From Pseudomonadota bacterium (GTDB lineage Bacteria > Pseudomonadota > Alphaproteobacteria > Rhizobiales > Rhizobiaceae), in contig JAEXMK010000212.1 of the NCBI GenBank assembly GCA_023444445.1, positions 1-64,000 on the forward strand: a stretch of 64,000 nt of DNA. The letters run 5' to 3'. Below the pieces are notes generated by a model. It was not told where the DNA came from. It made no database searches and saw only the letters and a program-made list of their open reading frames with translations. Within the stretch, counting starts at the first letter, position 1. Each line of letters starts with the position of its first letter. Shown here one piece after another: positions 42,969-52,655 of this stretch. The position numbers were made by a program, and so were the translations under genes.

Positions 42969-44480
42969 ATGAGTTTCAAGCCGCACGGCAAACATCTGGT
43001 TGCAGGAGAATGGGTCGAAACGGAAGCAAAATTCCGCAGCGAGCCTGCACATGGCGAGGCTTTCGATTTTTCGGTCGGCACCGTCGATCTGGTGAACAAG
43101 GCTGCGGAAGCCGCCGAAGAAGCCTTCTGGAGCTACGGTTACACCACCCGAGAAGAGCGCGCCGCCTTCCTCGACACCATTGCCGATGAGATCGAAGCAC
43201 GCGCCGACGCCATCACCGAAATCGGCTCGTCCGAGACCGGTCTGCCGGCTGGACGCCTGCAGGGCGAACGCGGCCGCACCGTTGGCCAGTTGCGTCTTTT
43301 CGCCTCGCACATCCGCAAGGGCGACTATCTAGACCGCCGCCATGACGAAGCGCTGCCGGATCGCCAGCCGCTGCCGCGCCCGGATATCCGGCTGATGCAG
43401 CGCCCGATCGGCCCTGTCGCCGTTTTCGGCGCGTCGAACTTCCCGCTCGCCTTCTCCACGGCCGGTGGTGACACCGCTGCGGCTCTGGCTGCCGGTTGCC
43501 CTGTTGTCGTCAAGGGCCACTCCGCGCATCCCGGCACCGGCGAAATCGTTGCCGAAGCTGTTCTCGCCGCCGTCAAGAAGCACAATCTGCATCCCGGCGT
43601 CTTCTCGCTGATCCAGGGCGGTCGTCGCGATGTCGGCTCCGCGCTCGTCCAGCATCCGCGCATCAAGGCGGTCGGCTTCACCGGCTCGCTCGCTGGCGGT
43701 CGTGCGCTGTTCGATCTCTGCGCCCAGCGCCCCGAGCCGATCCCCTTCTTCGGCGAACTGGGTTCGGTCAACCCGATGTTCCTGCTGCCGGAGGCCGTTG
43801 CCGCCCGTGGTGAAGCCATCGCCAAGGGTTGGGCGGGTTCGCTGACCATGGGTGCGGGCCAGTTCTGCACCAACCCCGGCATCGCCGTCATCCTCTCCGA
43901 GCAGGCGGATGCGGTTGCTGAAACCGCACGTGCCGCTCTTTCCGAAGTTGGCCCGCAGGTCATGCTGACAGACGGTATCGCCGCTGCCTATCGTGATGGC
44001 CGCGACCGCATCGCTGCCGGAAACGGCGTGCGCGACGTTCTGACCACCACCTGCAACCTGCGCAATGCCACGCCTTACCTGTTCCGCGTCTCGGGCAAGG
44101 ACTGGGTTGCAAACCATGCGCTTGCCGAAGAAGTCTTCGGACCGCTCGGCCTGATCGTGACTGTTGATAGCACCGAAGAAATGTTGGAAGTTGCCAAGAG
44201 CTTCGAAGGCCAGCTAACGGCAACCATGCATCTCGATGCAGGCGACGCCGAACTTGGCCGCAAGCTGCTGCCGATCCTGGAGCGCAAGGCGGGCCGCGTT
44301 CTTGCCAACGGTTTCCCAACCGGCGTGGAAGTTTCCGAAGCCATGGTTCACGGTGGCCCCTACCCGGCCTCCACGAACTTCGGTGCGACCTCTGTCGGCA
44401 CCATGTCGATCCGCCGCTTCATGCGTCCGGTTTCCTATCAGAACATTCCTTCGGACGTTCTGCCGGAAGACATTCGCTAA
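42969..44480 (+). CDS. 2-ketoglutarate-semialdehyde dehydrogenase (2,5-dioxovalerate dehydrogenase)
   Basis: A 503-residue NADP-dependent aldehyde dehydrogenase of the KGSADH group. The N-terminus GKHLVAGEWVETEAKF is typical. The fold motifs are IGPVAVFGASNFPLAFSTAGGDTAAALAAGCPVVVKGHSAHPGT near residue 137 (key Lys in VVKGHSAHPGT), FTGSLAGGRALFD near 236, the Glu in PFFGELGSVNP near 260 and the catalytic Cys in GAGQFCTNPG near 300. It converts 2-ketoglutarate semialdehyde to 2-ketoglutarate, the last step of non-phosphorylative pentose and of glucarate/galactarate breakdown. It thus fits with the sugar-acid dehydratase at 180-1991. Start at 42969 follows CAGGGAAGAG; an upstream in-frame ATG is less likely. 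Confidence 0.93.
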   Translation: MSFKPHGKHLVAGEWVETEAKFRSEPAHGEAFDFSVGTVDLVNKAAEAAEEAFWSYGYTTREERAAFLDTIADEIEARADAITEIGSSETGLPAGRLQGERGRTVGQLRLFASHIRKGDYLDRRHDEALPDRQPLPRPDIRLMQRPIGPVAVFGASNFPLAFSTAGGDTAAALAAGCPVVVKGHSAHPGTGEIVAEAVLAAVKKHNLHPGVFSLIQGGRRDVGSALVQHPRIKAVGFTGSLAGGRALFDLCAQRPEPIPFFGELGSVNPMFLLPEAVAARGEAIAKGWAGSLTMGAGQFCTNPGIAVILSEQADAVAETARAALSEVGPQVMLTDGIAAAYRDGRDRIAAGNGVRDVLTTTCNLRNATPYLFRVSGKDWVANHALAEEVFGPLGLIVTVDSTEEMLEVAKSFEGQLTATMHLDAGDAELGRKLLPILERKAGRVLANGFPTGVEVSEAMVHGGPYPASTNFGATSVGTMSIRRFMRPVSYQNIPSDVLPEDIR

Positions 44481-44486
44481 AAAAAG

Positions 44487-44510
44487 GGGGAGGCGCTCAC
44501 ACGCCTCCCC
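44487..44510. terminator. Bidirectional rho-independent terminator
   Basis: GGGGAGGCG and CGCCTCCCC form a perfect 9-bp stem with a six-base loop. On the minus strand the stem is followed by a run of seven T after one C-rich base pair, terminating the TRAP operon that ends at 44534. On the plus strand TGTTCTTCGTC follows, a weaker U-rich tail for the dehydrogenase gene. Confidence 0.85.
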
Positions 44511-44533
44511 TGTTCTTCGTCTAACCCATAGTC

Positions 44534-45532
44534 TCAGGCAGACTGCACCGCCTGTATCTTCTCTATACCCCCAACGATGCCGGCGAAATCTTGCCAGACG
44601 CCCTGAGCGCCCTTGCGCCATTCATCCAGCGCTTCCGGCTGCAGCACCTTGCCACCCTTGGACAGCGCAAGCTCAACGGACTTCGTTTCATCTTCAACGA
44701 TCAGCTGGTTGAAGTACTTCGCGCCTTCGCTAGAAGCCTCCGACAGCACCTTCTTTTCTTCGTCGTCCAGCTGGTTCCAGAAAGTCGCACCGTAATAAAC
44801 GACGCCTGAGGCCCAGATGTGACCGGTTTCGGTCAGATAGGGCACGACCTCGTAAAGCTTGAAGCCGGCATAGGCGGATTTGGTGAGGTCCATGGCGTCG
44901 GCCACGCCGGTCGCCAGCGCATTATAGGTCTCTGTTATCGGGATACCAACCGGCGTCGTGCCGAAGGCGCTCCACAGCTTGGTGTGCAGCGGGCTCTGGA
45001 TGACGCGGATCTTCTTGCCTTCCAGCTGCTCCGGCCGGGTTACCGGCTCCTTGGTCAGAAGATGGCGTGCGCCGTAATTGATGAAATCGGCGGCGATGAA
45101 TTGCTGGGCGGCGAGCTTTGTCTTCAGATCAGTGCCGGTCTCGCCCGTCACCACCTTGCGCACATGGTCGGCATCACGGAACAAGAAAGGCAGATCGAGA
45201 ATCTGCAACTCCGGCACCCAGCCGGAAAGCGAGGAAACGGTGGAAAGGCTGGCCTGCACCGAGCCGAGACGACTGTTTTCCGCCACTTCCTTTTCTCCGC
45301 CCAGAGCACCGCTCTTGACGATGTTGAAGCGGAAACGCCCCGGAAGCTTTGCCTCCACCAGCTCGCTGATCTTCACCCAGATTTTCGTCTCCGGCTTATC
45401 GTCGGCAAACAGCGAGGCAACGGTAATATTGCGAGTTCTAGCATTTGCCGTGCGCACGAAGGCGGGAGCGGCCAGCGTGGCGGCACCGACGGCGGAAAGT
45501 TTCAGGAGATTGCGGCGATCGATAATAGTCAT
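44534..45532 (-). CDS. dctP: TRAP transporter substrate-binding protein DctP with Tat leader
   Basis: A 332-residue periplasmic protein. The leader has a twin-arginine motif (DRRNLLKLSAVGAATLAAPAFV), so it is probably exported folded by Tat. The core shows RFNIVKSGALGGEKEVAENSRLGSVQ, the carboxylate-binding LEGKKIRVIQSPLHTKLWSAFGTTPVGIPITETYNALATGVADAMDLT and a C-terminal helix bundle. Start at 45532 was chosen for this leader; an upstream in-frame ATG would mask it. It follows the fused DctQM permease by 16 bases in the operon that starts with the binding-protein/monooxygenase pair at 49400. The likely ligand is a sulfonate or related acid, by context only. Confidence 0.92.
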   Translation of the reverse strand: MTIIDRRNLLKLSAVGAATLAAPAFVRTANARTRNITVASLFADDKPETKIWVKISELVEAKLPGRFRFNIVKSGALGGEKEVAENSRLGSVQASLSTVSSLSGWVPELQILDLPFLFRDADHVRKVVTGETGTDLKTKLAAQQFIAADFINYGARHLLTKEPVTRPEQLEGKKIRVIQSPLHTKLWSAFGTTPVGIPITETYNALATGVADAMDLTKSAYAGFKLYEVVPYLTETGHIWASGVVYYGATFWNQLDDEEKKVLSEASSEGAKYFNQLIVEDETKSVELALSKGGKVLQPEALDEWRKGAQGVWQDFAGIVGGIEKIQAVQSA

Positions 45533-45548
45533 GAATAAAACCCCGGTT

Positions 45549-47381
45549 TTAGAAAATAATGGCCCAGGCGCAGAGAATGGCAAGGGAGACGAGAAGCGAG
45601 ACGAGATAGGGAACGACGGCCCGGAAAAGCGCTGTCGCCGGAATGCGGGTGACGCCGCTGACCACGAAGATCAGCATGCCGAGCGGCGGTGTCAGGCCGT
45701 GGATCATCAGATTGACCACGAGGATCACGCCGAAATGGATCGGATCGATGCCGGCTGCCACGGCAGCGGGCAATAGGATAGGCCCGAACAGCAGGATCGC
45801 GGCACCGATATCCAGCACCAGCCCGACCGCGAGCAGAATGAGGTTTGAAAGCAGAAGCACCGCAATCTTGCTGCCGCCCAGCAACGTCACGAAATCCGTG
45901 ACGAGGCCGGAGACATTGTCCACCGCCAGCAGGAAGGCGAAGGGGCCAGCCGTGCCGATCAGGAGGCCAATCGCCGCAGCCTCACCCGCCGACTGGCGGA
46001 AGGTTGCGAAAATGCGGCCCGCGCCCAGCCGATAACCGAAGCCGAGAAACAGCGTGTAGAGCGCCGCAAGAGCCGCCGCCTCCGTGGTGGTGACAACGCC
46101 GATGCGGATGCCGACCACCACGATGACGCCAAGCCCGAAGGCAGGTATGGCGGCCACGGCCGAGCGCCAGCGTTCGCTGCCTGTCGCGCGCGGTAGGGTA
46201 TCGACGCTGCGCACGCTGAGATGGATTGCCACCGCAAGGCAGATCGCCATCAGCCCACCGGCGAAGAAACCACCGACCAGCAGCGAGCCGACAGACAGAT
46301 TGGTGGCTGTTGCGAGGATGAGAAAGGCGATGGATGGCGGAATGACATTGTCCAGCACCGAGGTGGCGGCAATGATCGCGCCTGCCTGTGCCGGTGGATA
46401 ACCGCGTTTCACCAGTTCCGGCTGAAAGGTGGAAGCGCCGAAGGCGGCATTGGCGACCGAGGAGCCGGATGCGCCGGAAAACAGCACGCTGGTCAGAAGC
46501 GTTGTCTGCGCCAGCCCTGCACGCCGATGGCCAACCATAGAAGAAGCGAAACGGACAAGTTGGTTGGCGACGCCCGATTCCGTCAGCAGGCTTCCGGCCA
46601 GCAGGAAGAAGGGAATGGCCAGCAGCAGGAATTTCGACATGCCCGTCACCGTCGAGGACACGATGGCCGGTTCCGGCAGGGTGCTGCCGAAGGCGATCGC
46701 CACATAGGCGGCGGCAAGGAAGGCATGGGCGAGCGGTGCGGCCAGAACCAGCCCCACGGCCGCCGTCAGCGCCAGAAACAGGCTCGGCGGCAGGCTCGTA
46801 TCGATAAACAGTTCCGGCAAGCCGACATAAGAAACGACCGCAATGGCGACGGAGAGCAGAGCGGCAAGCGCCTTGCCTTCACCGACCCGCTGAAGCGCCA
46901 GATAGACAAAAATCAGCGCGCCGCCTGCACCGAGAAAACCGAAGCGCACCCATTCCGGCAGACCCAGCGTTGGCGACGTGCCGCCCAGCATGGCCGCAAT
47001 CTCCACCCCGCCGAAGGCGAGGATGAGAGCTGCGACGAACGAAAAGGCATCGGCCAGAACTTCGGTTGCGGCATGAAAGCGTTCCGGCAGGAAGCGCACG
47101 AATACATCCAGCCGCATGGCCAGCGCGCTCTTGAGGCTGAGTGGCGCGCCGACCGCGATCATCGCCACATTGAGCCAGATGCCCAGATCTTCCGCGCCGA
47201 TGAAGCCGGTGTGAAACAGATAACGCAGCGCGACATTGACCAGCACCACCACCAGAAGCGTCGCAAGGATGGCGGCGGCGACTGCGCCGAGCGCCTTGTC
47301 CAGAACGGCAAGCACCCGTTCGGCTAGGCGTTGTGGACCCAGGCGCCGTTGCGCGATTGTTGTTGCCGGACTTGCCGTCAT
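45549..47381 (-). CDS. Fused TRAP permease DctQ-DctM
   Basis: A 610-residue membrane protein joining both TRAP permease parts. The DctQ part (about residues 25-185) has LRYLFHTGFIGAEDLGIWLNVAMIAVGAPLSLKSALAMRLD. The DctM part (from about 205) has LLLAIPFFLLAGSLLTESGVANQLVRF, LFSGASGSSVANAAFGASTFQPELVKRGYPPAQAGA, VIPPSIAFLILATATNLSVGSLLVGGFFAG and LTPPLGMLIFVVSGVTRIP. The linker adds one helix. Start at 47381 (MTASPATTIAQRRL) has GGAGAAGAAC upstream. Fusion is a known variant of TRAP systems. Confidence 0.93.
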   Translation of the reverse strand: MTASPATTIAQRRLGPQRLAERVLAVLDKALGAVAAAILATLLVVVLVNVALRYLFHTGFIGAEDLGIWLNVAMIAVGAPLSLKSALAMRLDVFVRFLPERFHAATEVLADAFSFVAALILAFGGVEIAAMLGGTSPTLGLPEWVRFGFLGAGGALIFVYLALQRVGEGKALAALLSVAIAVVSYVGLPELFIDTSLPPSLFLALTAAVGLVLAAPLAHAFLAAAYVAIAFGSTLPEPAIVSSTVTGMSKFLLLAIPFFLLAGSLLTESGVANQLVRFASSMVGHRRAGLAQTTLLTSVLFSGASGSSVANAAFGASTFQPELVKRGYPPAQAGAIIAATSVLDNVIPPSIAFLILATATNLSVGSLLVGGFFAGGLMAICLAVAIHLSVRSVDTLPRATGSERWRSAVAAIPAFGLGVIVVVGIRIGVVTTTEAAALAALYTLFLGFGYRLGAGRIFATFRQSAGEAAAIGLLIGTAGPFAFLLAVDNVSGLVTDFVTLLGGSKIAVLLLSNLILLAVGLVLDIGAAILLFGPILLPAAVAAGIDPIHFGVILVVNLMIHGLTPPLGMLIFVVSGVTRIPATALFRAVVPYLVSLLVSLAILCAWAIIF

Positions 47382-47409
47382 GTTGTTCTTCTCCACTCCC
47401 GTACCATGC

Positions 47410-48537
47410 TCAGGAAGCCTTGGTCGAAAGGTCGCGGTCGAACAGGGTCGACCAGGTGAATTGTTTCGCCGCTGACACTTCCCGCGATACATCGAGACGT
47501 GGCAGGACCTTTTCGCCGAAGCGGAAGGCTTCCTCCAGCAATGGCATGCCCGAGAGGATAAAGGTGTTCACACCCGCTTTCTTATAGGCCTCCAGCGTGC
47601 GGATCACCGTATCCGGCGAACCGACAATCGCGGTTCCCGGGCCCGGACGGACAAGTCCGATGCCGGCCCAGAGATTTGGCGCGATTTCCAGATCGCGCAG
47701 GTTTTCCGGCTTCTGCCCGCCGTGCATCGCCGTCATGCGCTGCTGGCCGACGGAATCGGTCTTGCCGACAAAACGCTGGTTGGCGGCAATCGCGCGCTCA
47801 TCCATGCGCCCGTAAAGGTCGGCGGCAGCGGCCCAGGCCTCTTCATCGGTATCACGCACGATGACATAGAGCCGAATACCATATTCCAGTTCGCGGCCAA
47901 GCTGTTCCGCCCGCGCCTTGACGAGATCGACCTTCGCGCCGATCTGATCGGGCGTTTCACCCCAGGAGAGGTAGGTCTCGACATGTTTCGCCGCAACTTC
48001 GATGGCCTTGTCCGAAGAACCGCCGAACCACAAGGGCGGCGGCTCGATGCCCTGCCCCACCGGCAGTGCGAGTTTCGCGCCCTCGGTCTGGAAATGCCGC
48101 CCCTTGAAATCCACCGTCTCGCCGGCGAAAAGCCGGTGCCAGATCTGCAGATATTCATCCGCCATATCGTAGCGTTCGTCATGCGGCATGGTCATGCCGT
48201 AAGCGCCGAGCATCTTGGCATCACCAGAGACGACATTGATCAGCAGGCGTCCACGCGAAAACTCCTGAAGTGTCGCCGCCATCTTGGCAAGCAGGGTTGG
48301 GGCGATCAGCCCGGGATGGATGGCCACCAACAGCTTCAGCCGCTCCGTATGCGAGAGCAGTGCGCCCGCCAGAACCCAGACGTCATGCGCGCCGGTGGCA
48401 AACAGCGCGCCGGTATAACCCAGCTGATCGTAAGCCAGTGCCAGCTGCCTGTAATAACCGAGATCGACCTTACGGGAGCCTTCCGGCTGCCAGGGATAGG
48501 CGCCGTCGGGCGCGCACATGTACCAGAAAACGTTCAT
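47410..48537 (-). CDS. ssuD: SsuD-like FMNH2-dependent alkanesulfonate monooxygenase
   Basis: A 375-residue LLM-class flavin monooxygenase. Typical SsuD blocks are VFWYMCAPDGAYPWQPEGSRKVD at the N-terminus, AIHPGLIAPTLLAKMAATLQEFSRGRLLINVVSGD near residue 93, YLQIWHRLFAGETVDFKGRHFQTEGAKL near 130 and PPLWFGGSSDKAIEVAAKHVETYLSWGETP near 166. SsuD cleaves alkanesulfonates to aldehyde and sulfite as a sulfur source. The start overlaps the upstream binding-protein stop by four bases. No SsuE-type flavin reductase is seen nearby, so one must be supplied from elsewhere. Confidence 0.9.
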   Translation of the reverse strand: MNVFWYMCAPDGAYPWQPEGSRKVDLGYYRQLALAYDQLGYTGALFATGAHDVWVLAGALLSHTERLKLLVAIHPGLIAPTLLAKMAATLQEFSRGRLLINVVSGDAKMLGAYGMTMPHDERYDMADEYLQIWHRLFAGETVDFKGRHFQTEGAKLALPVGQGIEPPPLWFGGSSDKAIEVAAKHVETYLSWGETPDQIGAKVDLVKARAEQLGRELEYGIRLYVIVRDTDEEAWAAAADLYGRMDERAIAANQRFVGKTDSVGQQRMTAMHGGQKPENLRDLEIAPNLWAGIGLVRPGPGTAIVGSPDTVIRTLEAYKKAGVNTFILSGMPLLEEAFRFGEKVLPRLDVSREVSAAKQFTWSTLFDRDLSTKAS

Positions 48538-49400
48538 CTGTCGCCTCCGACGCTGGCTGATTGTGGGGCCGTTCTTTGCCCGGTCTGAACCGGTAGAGAG
48601 AAATGGCCGTGCCTGTAAAGCGTATCGGCCTCCTCCTGCTGTTCGGCAAGGATATTTTTAGTGGCGGGCACCACGGAAAGATCGCGCGAGCGCAGCACCT
48701 TCGCCCAGGATGCCGCATCGCCCTCGCTGCCTGGCTCGGCGGCGAGCAGCGCTGCAGCCTTGTCGATATCCGCCATGACGGCGCGGCCGACGCGGTCCAG
48801 CTCGGCCGCAATTGCCTGTCGTGTCTCCTGCGCTATATTGTGACGCGCCAGCGTCCAGAACAGCGAGCGGTTGGGAATGGTGGAGCCGCAACGGACCAGA
48901 AGGCTGATCTCCTCATGGGTCAGAGCCTTTTCCAGCCGTGGCGACATCGTTACCCAGGCATCGACGCGGCCTTCCACGAGGTCGAGCAGGCTGTCGCTGT
49001 CACCGCTTTCAATCCGCGCCACATCCGAAAGACCAAGACCCGCCCCTTCCAGGCTGCGCGCCAGCAGATAGGTGTGAAACGACCCGTCGATCAGCGAGAT
49101 GCGCTTTCCCTGGAGATCCCCGGCAGAGCGGATCGGGCTGTCGCGCCGCACGAGGATCGCGCCATTCGCCGGCCTCGGGGCCGAGGCTGCGATATAAGCT
49201 GCGGAAAGCCCGCGCGCATCCGCCTCGATGGGCGGCGTCGAACCCGTACCGCCGAAATGGATTTCGCCTTTTTCCAGCAGCGCCGCTGTATCGCGCCCTT
49301 CGCGATAGGCCACGAATTCCGGGTTAAATTGCTCGAAAGCGCCGGGCCAGAGCCGGGCGAGCCATAAATGCAGATTGTTGGGATGGACCCCGATTTTCAT
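48534..49400 (-). CDS. SsuA/NMT1-like substrate-binding protein without a signal peptide
   Basis: A 288-residue protein of the type 2 periplasmic-binding fold, similar to aliphatic sulfonate binding proteins: KIGVHPNNLHLWLARLWPGAF, FGGTGSTPPIEADARGLSAAYIAASAPRPANGAILVRRDSPI, LQGKRISLIDGSFHTYLLARSLEGAGLGLSDV and VEGRVDAWVTMSPRLEKALT. It starts directly with the first beta strand; no leader precedes it. The ATG at 49400 has GAGGTGT upstream, and the frame does not extend usefully. It is the first gene of the ssuD-TRAP operon. It could be a cytoplasmic sensor or substrate-handing protein, or the leader has been lost. Confidence 0.8.
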   Translation of the reverse strand: MKIGVHPNNLHLWLARLWPGAFEQFNPEFVAYREGRDTAALLEKGEIHFGGTGSTPPIEADARGLSAAYIAASAPRPANGAILVRRDSPIRSAGDLQGKRISLIDGSFHTYLLARSLEGAGLGLSDVARIESGDSDSLLDLVEGRVDAWVTMSPRLEKALTHEEISLLVRCGSTIPNRSLFWTLARHNIAQETRQAIAAELDRVGRAVMADIDKAAALLAAEPGSEGDAASWAKVLRSRDLSVVPATKNILAEQQEEADTLYRHGHFSLPVQTGQRTAPQSASVGGDR

Positions 49401-49426
49401 GTGGACACCTCATTTCGCAGTCAATC

Positions 49427-49589
49427 TACTTTTTTATAGAATGTTTTCGAGAAACGTTTTGGCGATCCTCGGCCGGAAAGCGAAAGAGAAATCTACTAAC
49501 CCTGTAGATTTTAAAAATTCTGAAGCCGACTAAAATCGACCGACATCAAGCCATTGAAATTTATCGCTATACACTTTACTTTTTTATAG
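49427..49589. promoter_or_regulatory. Divergent regulatory region with repeated TACTTTTTTATAG and a palindrome
   Basis: The 13-base sequence TACTTTTTTATAG occurs twice in the same direction, at 49427-49439 and 49577-49589, each close to one of the divergent starts (49400 minus, 49611 plus). Between them ATCTAC (49491-49496) and GTAGAT (49504-49509) form a 6-bp inverted repeat around seven bases. ATCTAC also occurs next to the left repeat (49424-49429). These are candidate operators for the ArsR-type regulator encoded at 49611. Confidence 0.5.
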
Positions 49590-49610
49590 TCTGAAACAGG
49601 GACCAGTAGT

Positions 49611-49976
49611 GTGACAAAACCGGTTTCCAATCTCATCTGCCGCAGCGTGGTGGAAGCGAGCGAGCTTTTGAAGCTTGTCGCCAACGCCAACCGTCTGGCC
49701 ATCGTCTGTTACCTCATGGAAACGGAAGCGTCCGTTTCCGCGTTGGAATATGAACTCGGCATCCAGCAGCCAACGCTTTCGCAGCAGCTTGCCGAATTGC
49801 GCGATGCCGGTGTGATCGAAGGCTCACGGGAAGGCAAGGCGGTGATCTATCGTGTCACCGATCGGCGTATCGTTGAGCTGGTTCTGACATTACGCGGTCT
49901 CTACACGGACCTTTCCGATGTGACCGGCAAGAAAGGCAGAAGGGCTTTGCCGCTGGATGAGGCAATGTTCGACTAG
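49611..49976 (+). CDS. ArsR-family winged-helix regulator
   Basis: A 121-residue regulator starting with GTG. The winged helix is LLKLVANANRLAIVCYLMETEASVSALEYELGIQQPTLSQQLAELRDAGVIEGSREGKAVIYRVTD, with the recognition helix IQQPTLSQQLAELRDAG near residues 50-67. The metal-binding cysteine box of ArsR/SmtB (ELCVCDL) is replaced by VSALEYEL, so it does not use that metal site. One Cys near residue 9 and one near 33 remain. It diverges from the sulfonate operon and is followed at once by a glutathione transferase gene, so it probably senses a sulfur or redox signal. Confidence 0.88.
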   Translation: MTKPVSNLICRSVVEASELLKLVANANRLAIVCYLMETEASVSALEYELGIQQPTLSQQLAELRDAGVIEGSREGKAVIYRVTDRRIVELVLTLRGLYTDLSDVTGKKGRRALPLDEAMFD

Positions 49977-49977
49977 C

Positions 49978-50603
49978 ATGATCGACCTTTACACCTGGAT
50001 CACGCCCAACGGACTTAAAATCTCGATTGCACTGGAAGAACTTGGCCTGCCCTATTGCAGCCACGCCATCGACATCGAAAAGGGCGAGCAGTTCGCGGCT
50101 GAATATACCCGCATCAACCCCGCCTCAAAAATTCCGGCAATCGTGGATACGGACAACGGCACCGTCCTGACGGAATCGAACGCGATCCTCCTCTATCTCG
50201 CCGAAAAGGCCGGGACGCTTCTGCCCGCCTCTACCGCTGAGCGACTGACAGTCACCGAATGGCTGATGTGGCAGACTGCCAATTTCGGCCCGACACTCGG
50301 TTATGCCCATTATTTCCTGACTTATAATGCAGGAGAGGCCCCCTTTGCCGAGACGCGTTTCGCCGCGGATGTGGAGCGCCTGTATCGGACATTGAACGAC
50401 CGTTTAACGGGGCGGGAATATGTGGCGGGGGATTTTTCCATCGCCGATATCGCCATCTGGCCATGGGTCTCGCGTTTCGCGCGCCACAAAATCAATCTCG
50501 ATGATTTTTCGGCGGTACAGCGGTGGTATCGCCAGCTTGGACAGCGGGAAAGTTTTAAGCGCGGTTATCGCGTACCCTTCGCAACGTCGGATGTACCGGG
50601 GCT

Positions 50604-50607
<4 letters not shown>
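49978..50607 (+). CDS. Glutathione S-transferase (YfcG/YghU-like)
   Basis: A 209-residue cytosolic GST. The thioredoxin-like domain has IDLYTWITPNGLKISIALEELGLPY at the start, with Thr/Asn in TPNG in the place that activates glutathione in the Nu class, and ASKIPAIVDTDNGTVLTESNAILLYLAEK near residue 48. The all-helical domain has FSIADIAIWPWVSR near 155. The ATG is one base after the ArsR stop, so the two are co-transcribed. It overlaps the convergent dppDF stop by four bases. It may act as a disulfide-bond reductase in the linked sulfur pathway. Confidence 0.9.
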
Positions 50608-52439
<1,832 letters not shown>

Positions 52440-52495
52440 GATCGTTCCCTTTTCTTTATTCTGGTTTCAATGCTAGGGCGGGCAGTTGCCGCGAG

Positions 52496-52622
52496 TTTCT
52501 TCTCCCCAAGGGGGAGAAGGTGGCCCGAAGGGTCAGATGAGGGGGCAACGTTAGCGATTGACAGCACCCTTGCCCGCCTCATCCCGCTGCCGCGACCTTC
52601 TTCCCGGCGGGGAGAAGAAGCT
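52496..52622. repeat. RIME-like intergenic palindromic element, inverted orientation
   Basis: About 127 bases that read as the complement of the elements at 3586-3714 and 16981-17106: hairpin, GGTGGCCCGAAGGGTCAGATGAGGGGGCAA, a centre, then CCCTTGCCCGCCTCATCCCGCTGCCGCGACC and the second hairpin. It fills the gap 52440-52655 between the SelA-like gene and dppDF. Confidence 0.8.
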
Positions 52623-52655
52623 CGCGGCACCCGCTCGTTCCATATGCAGTCGTTA

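Noticed and set aside
46221-47327. A 368-codon plus-strand frame opposite the fused TRAP permease
   Set aside because: Extremely charged, low-complexity translation, as expected from the complement of a membrane-protein gene.
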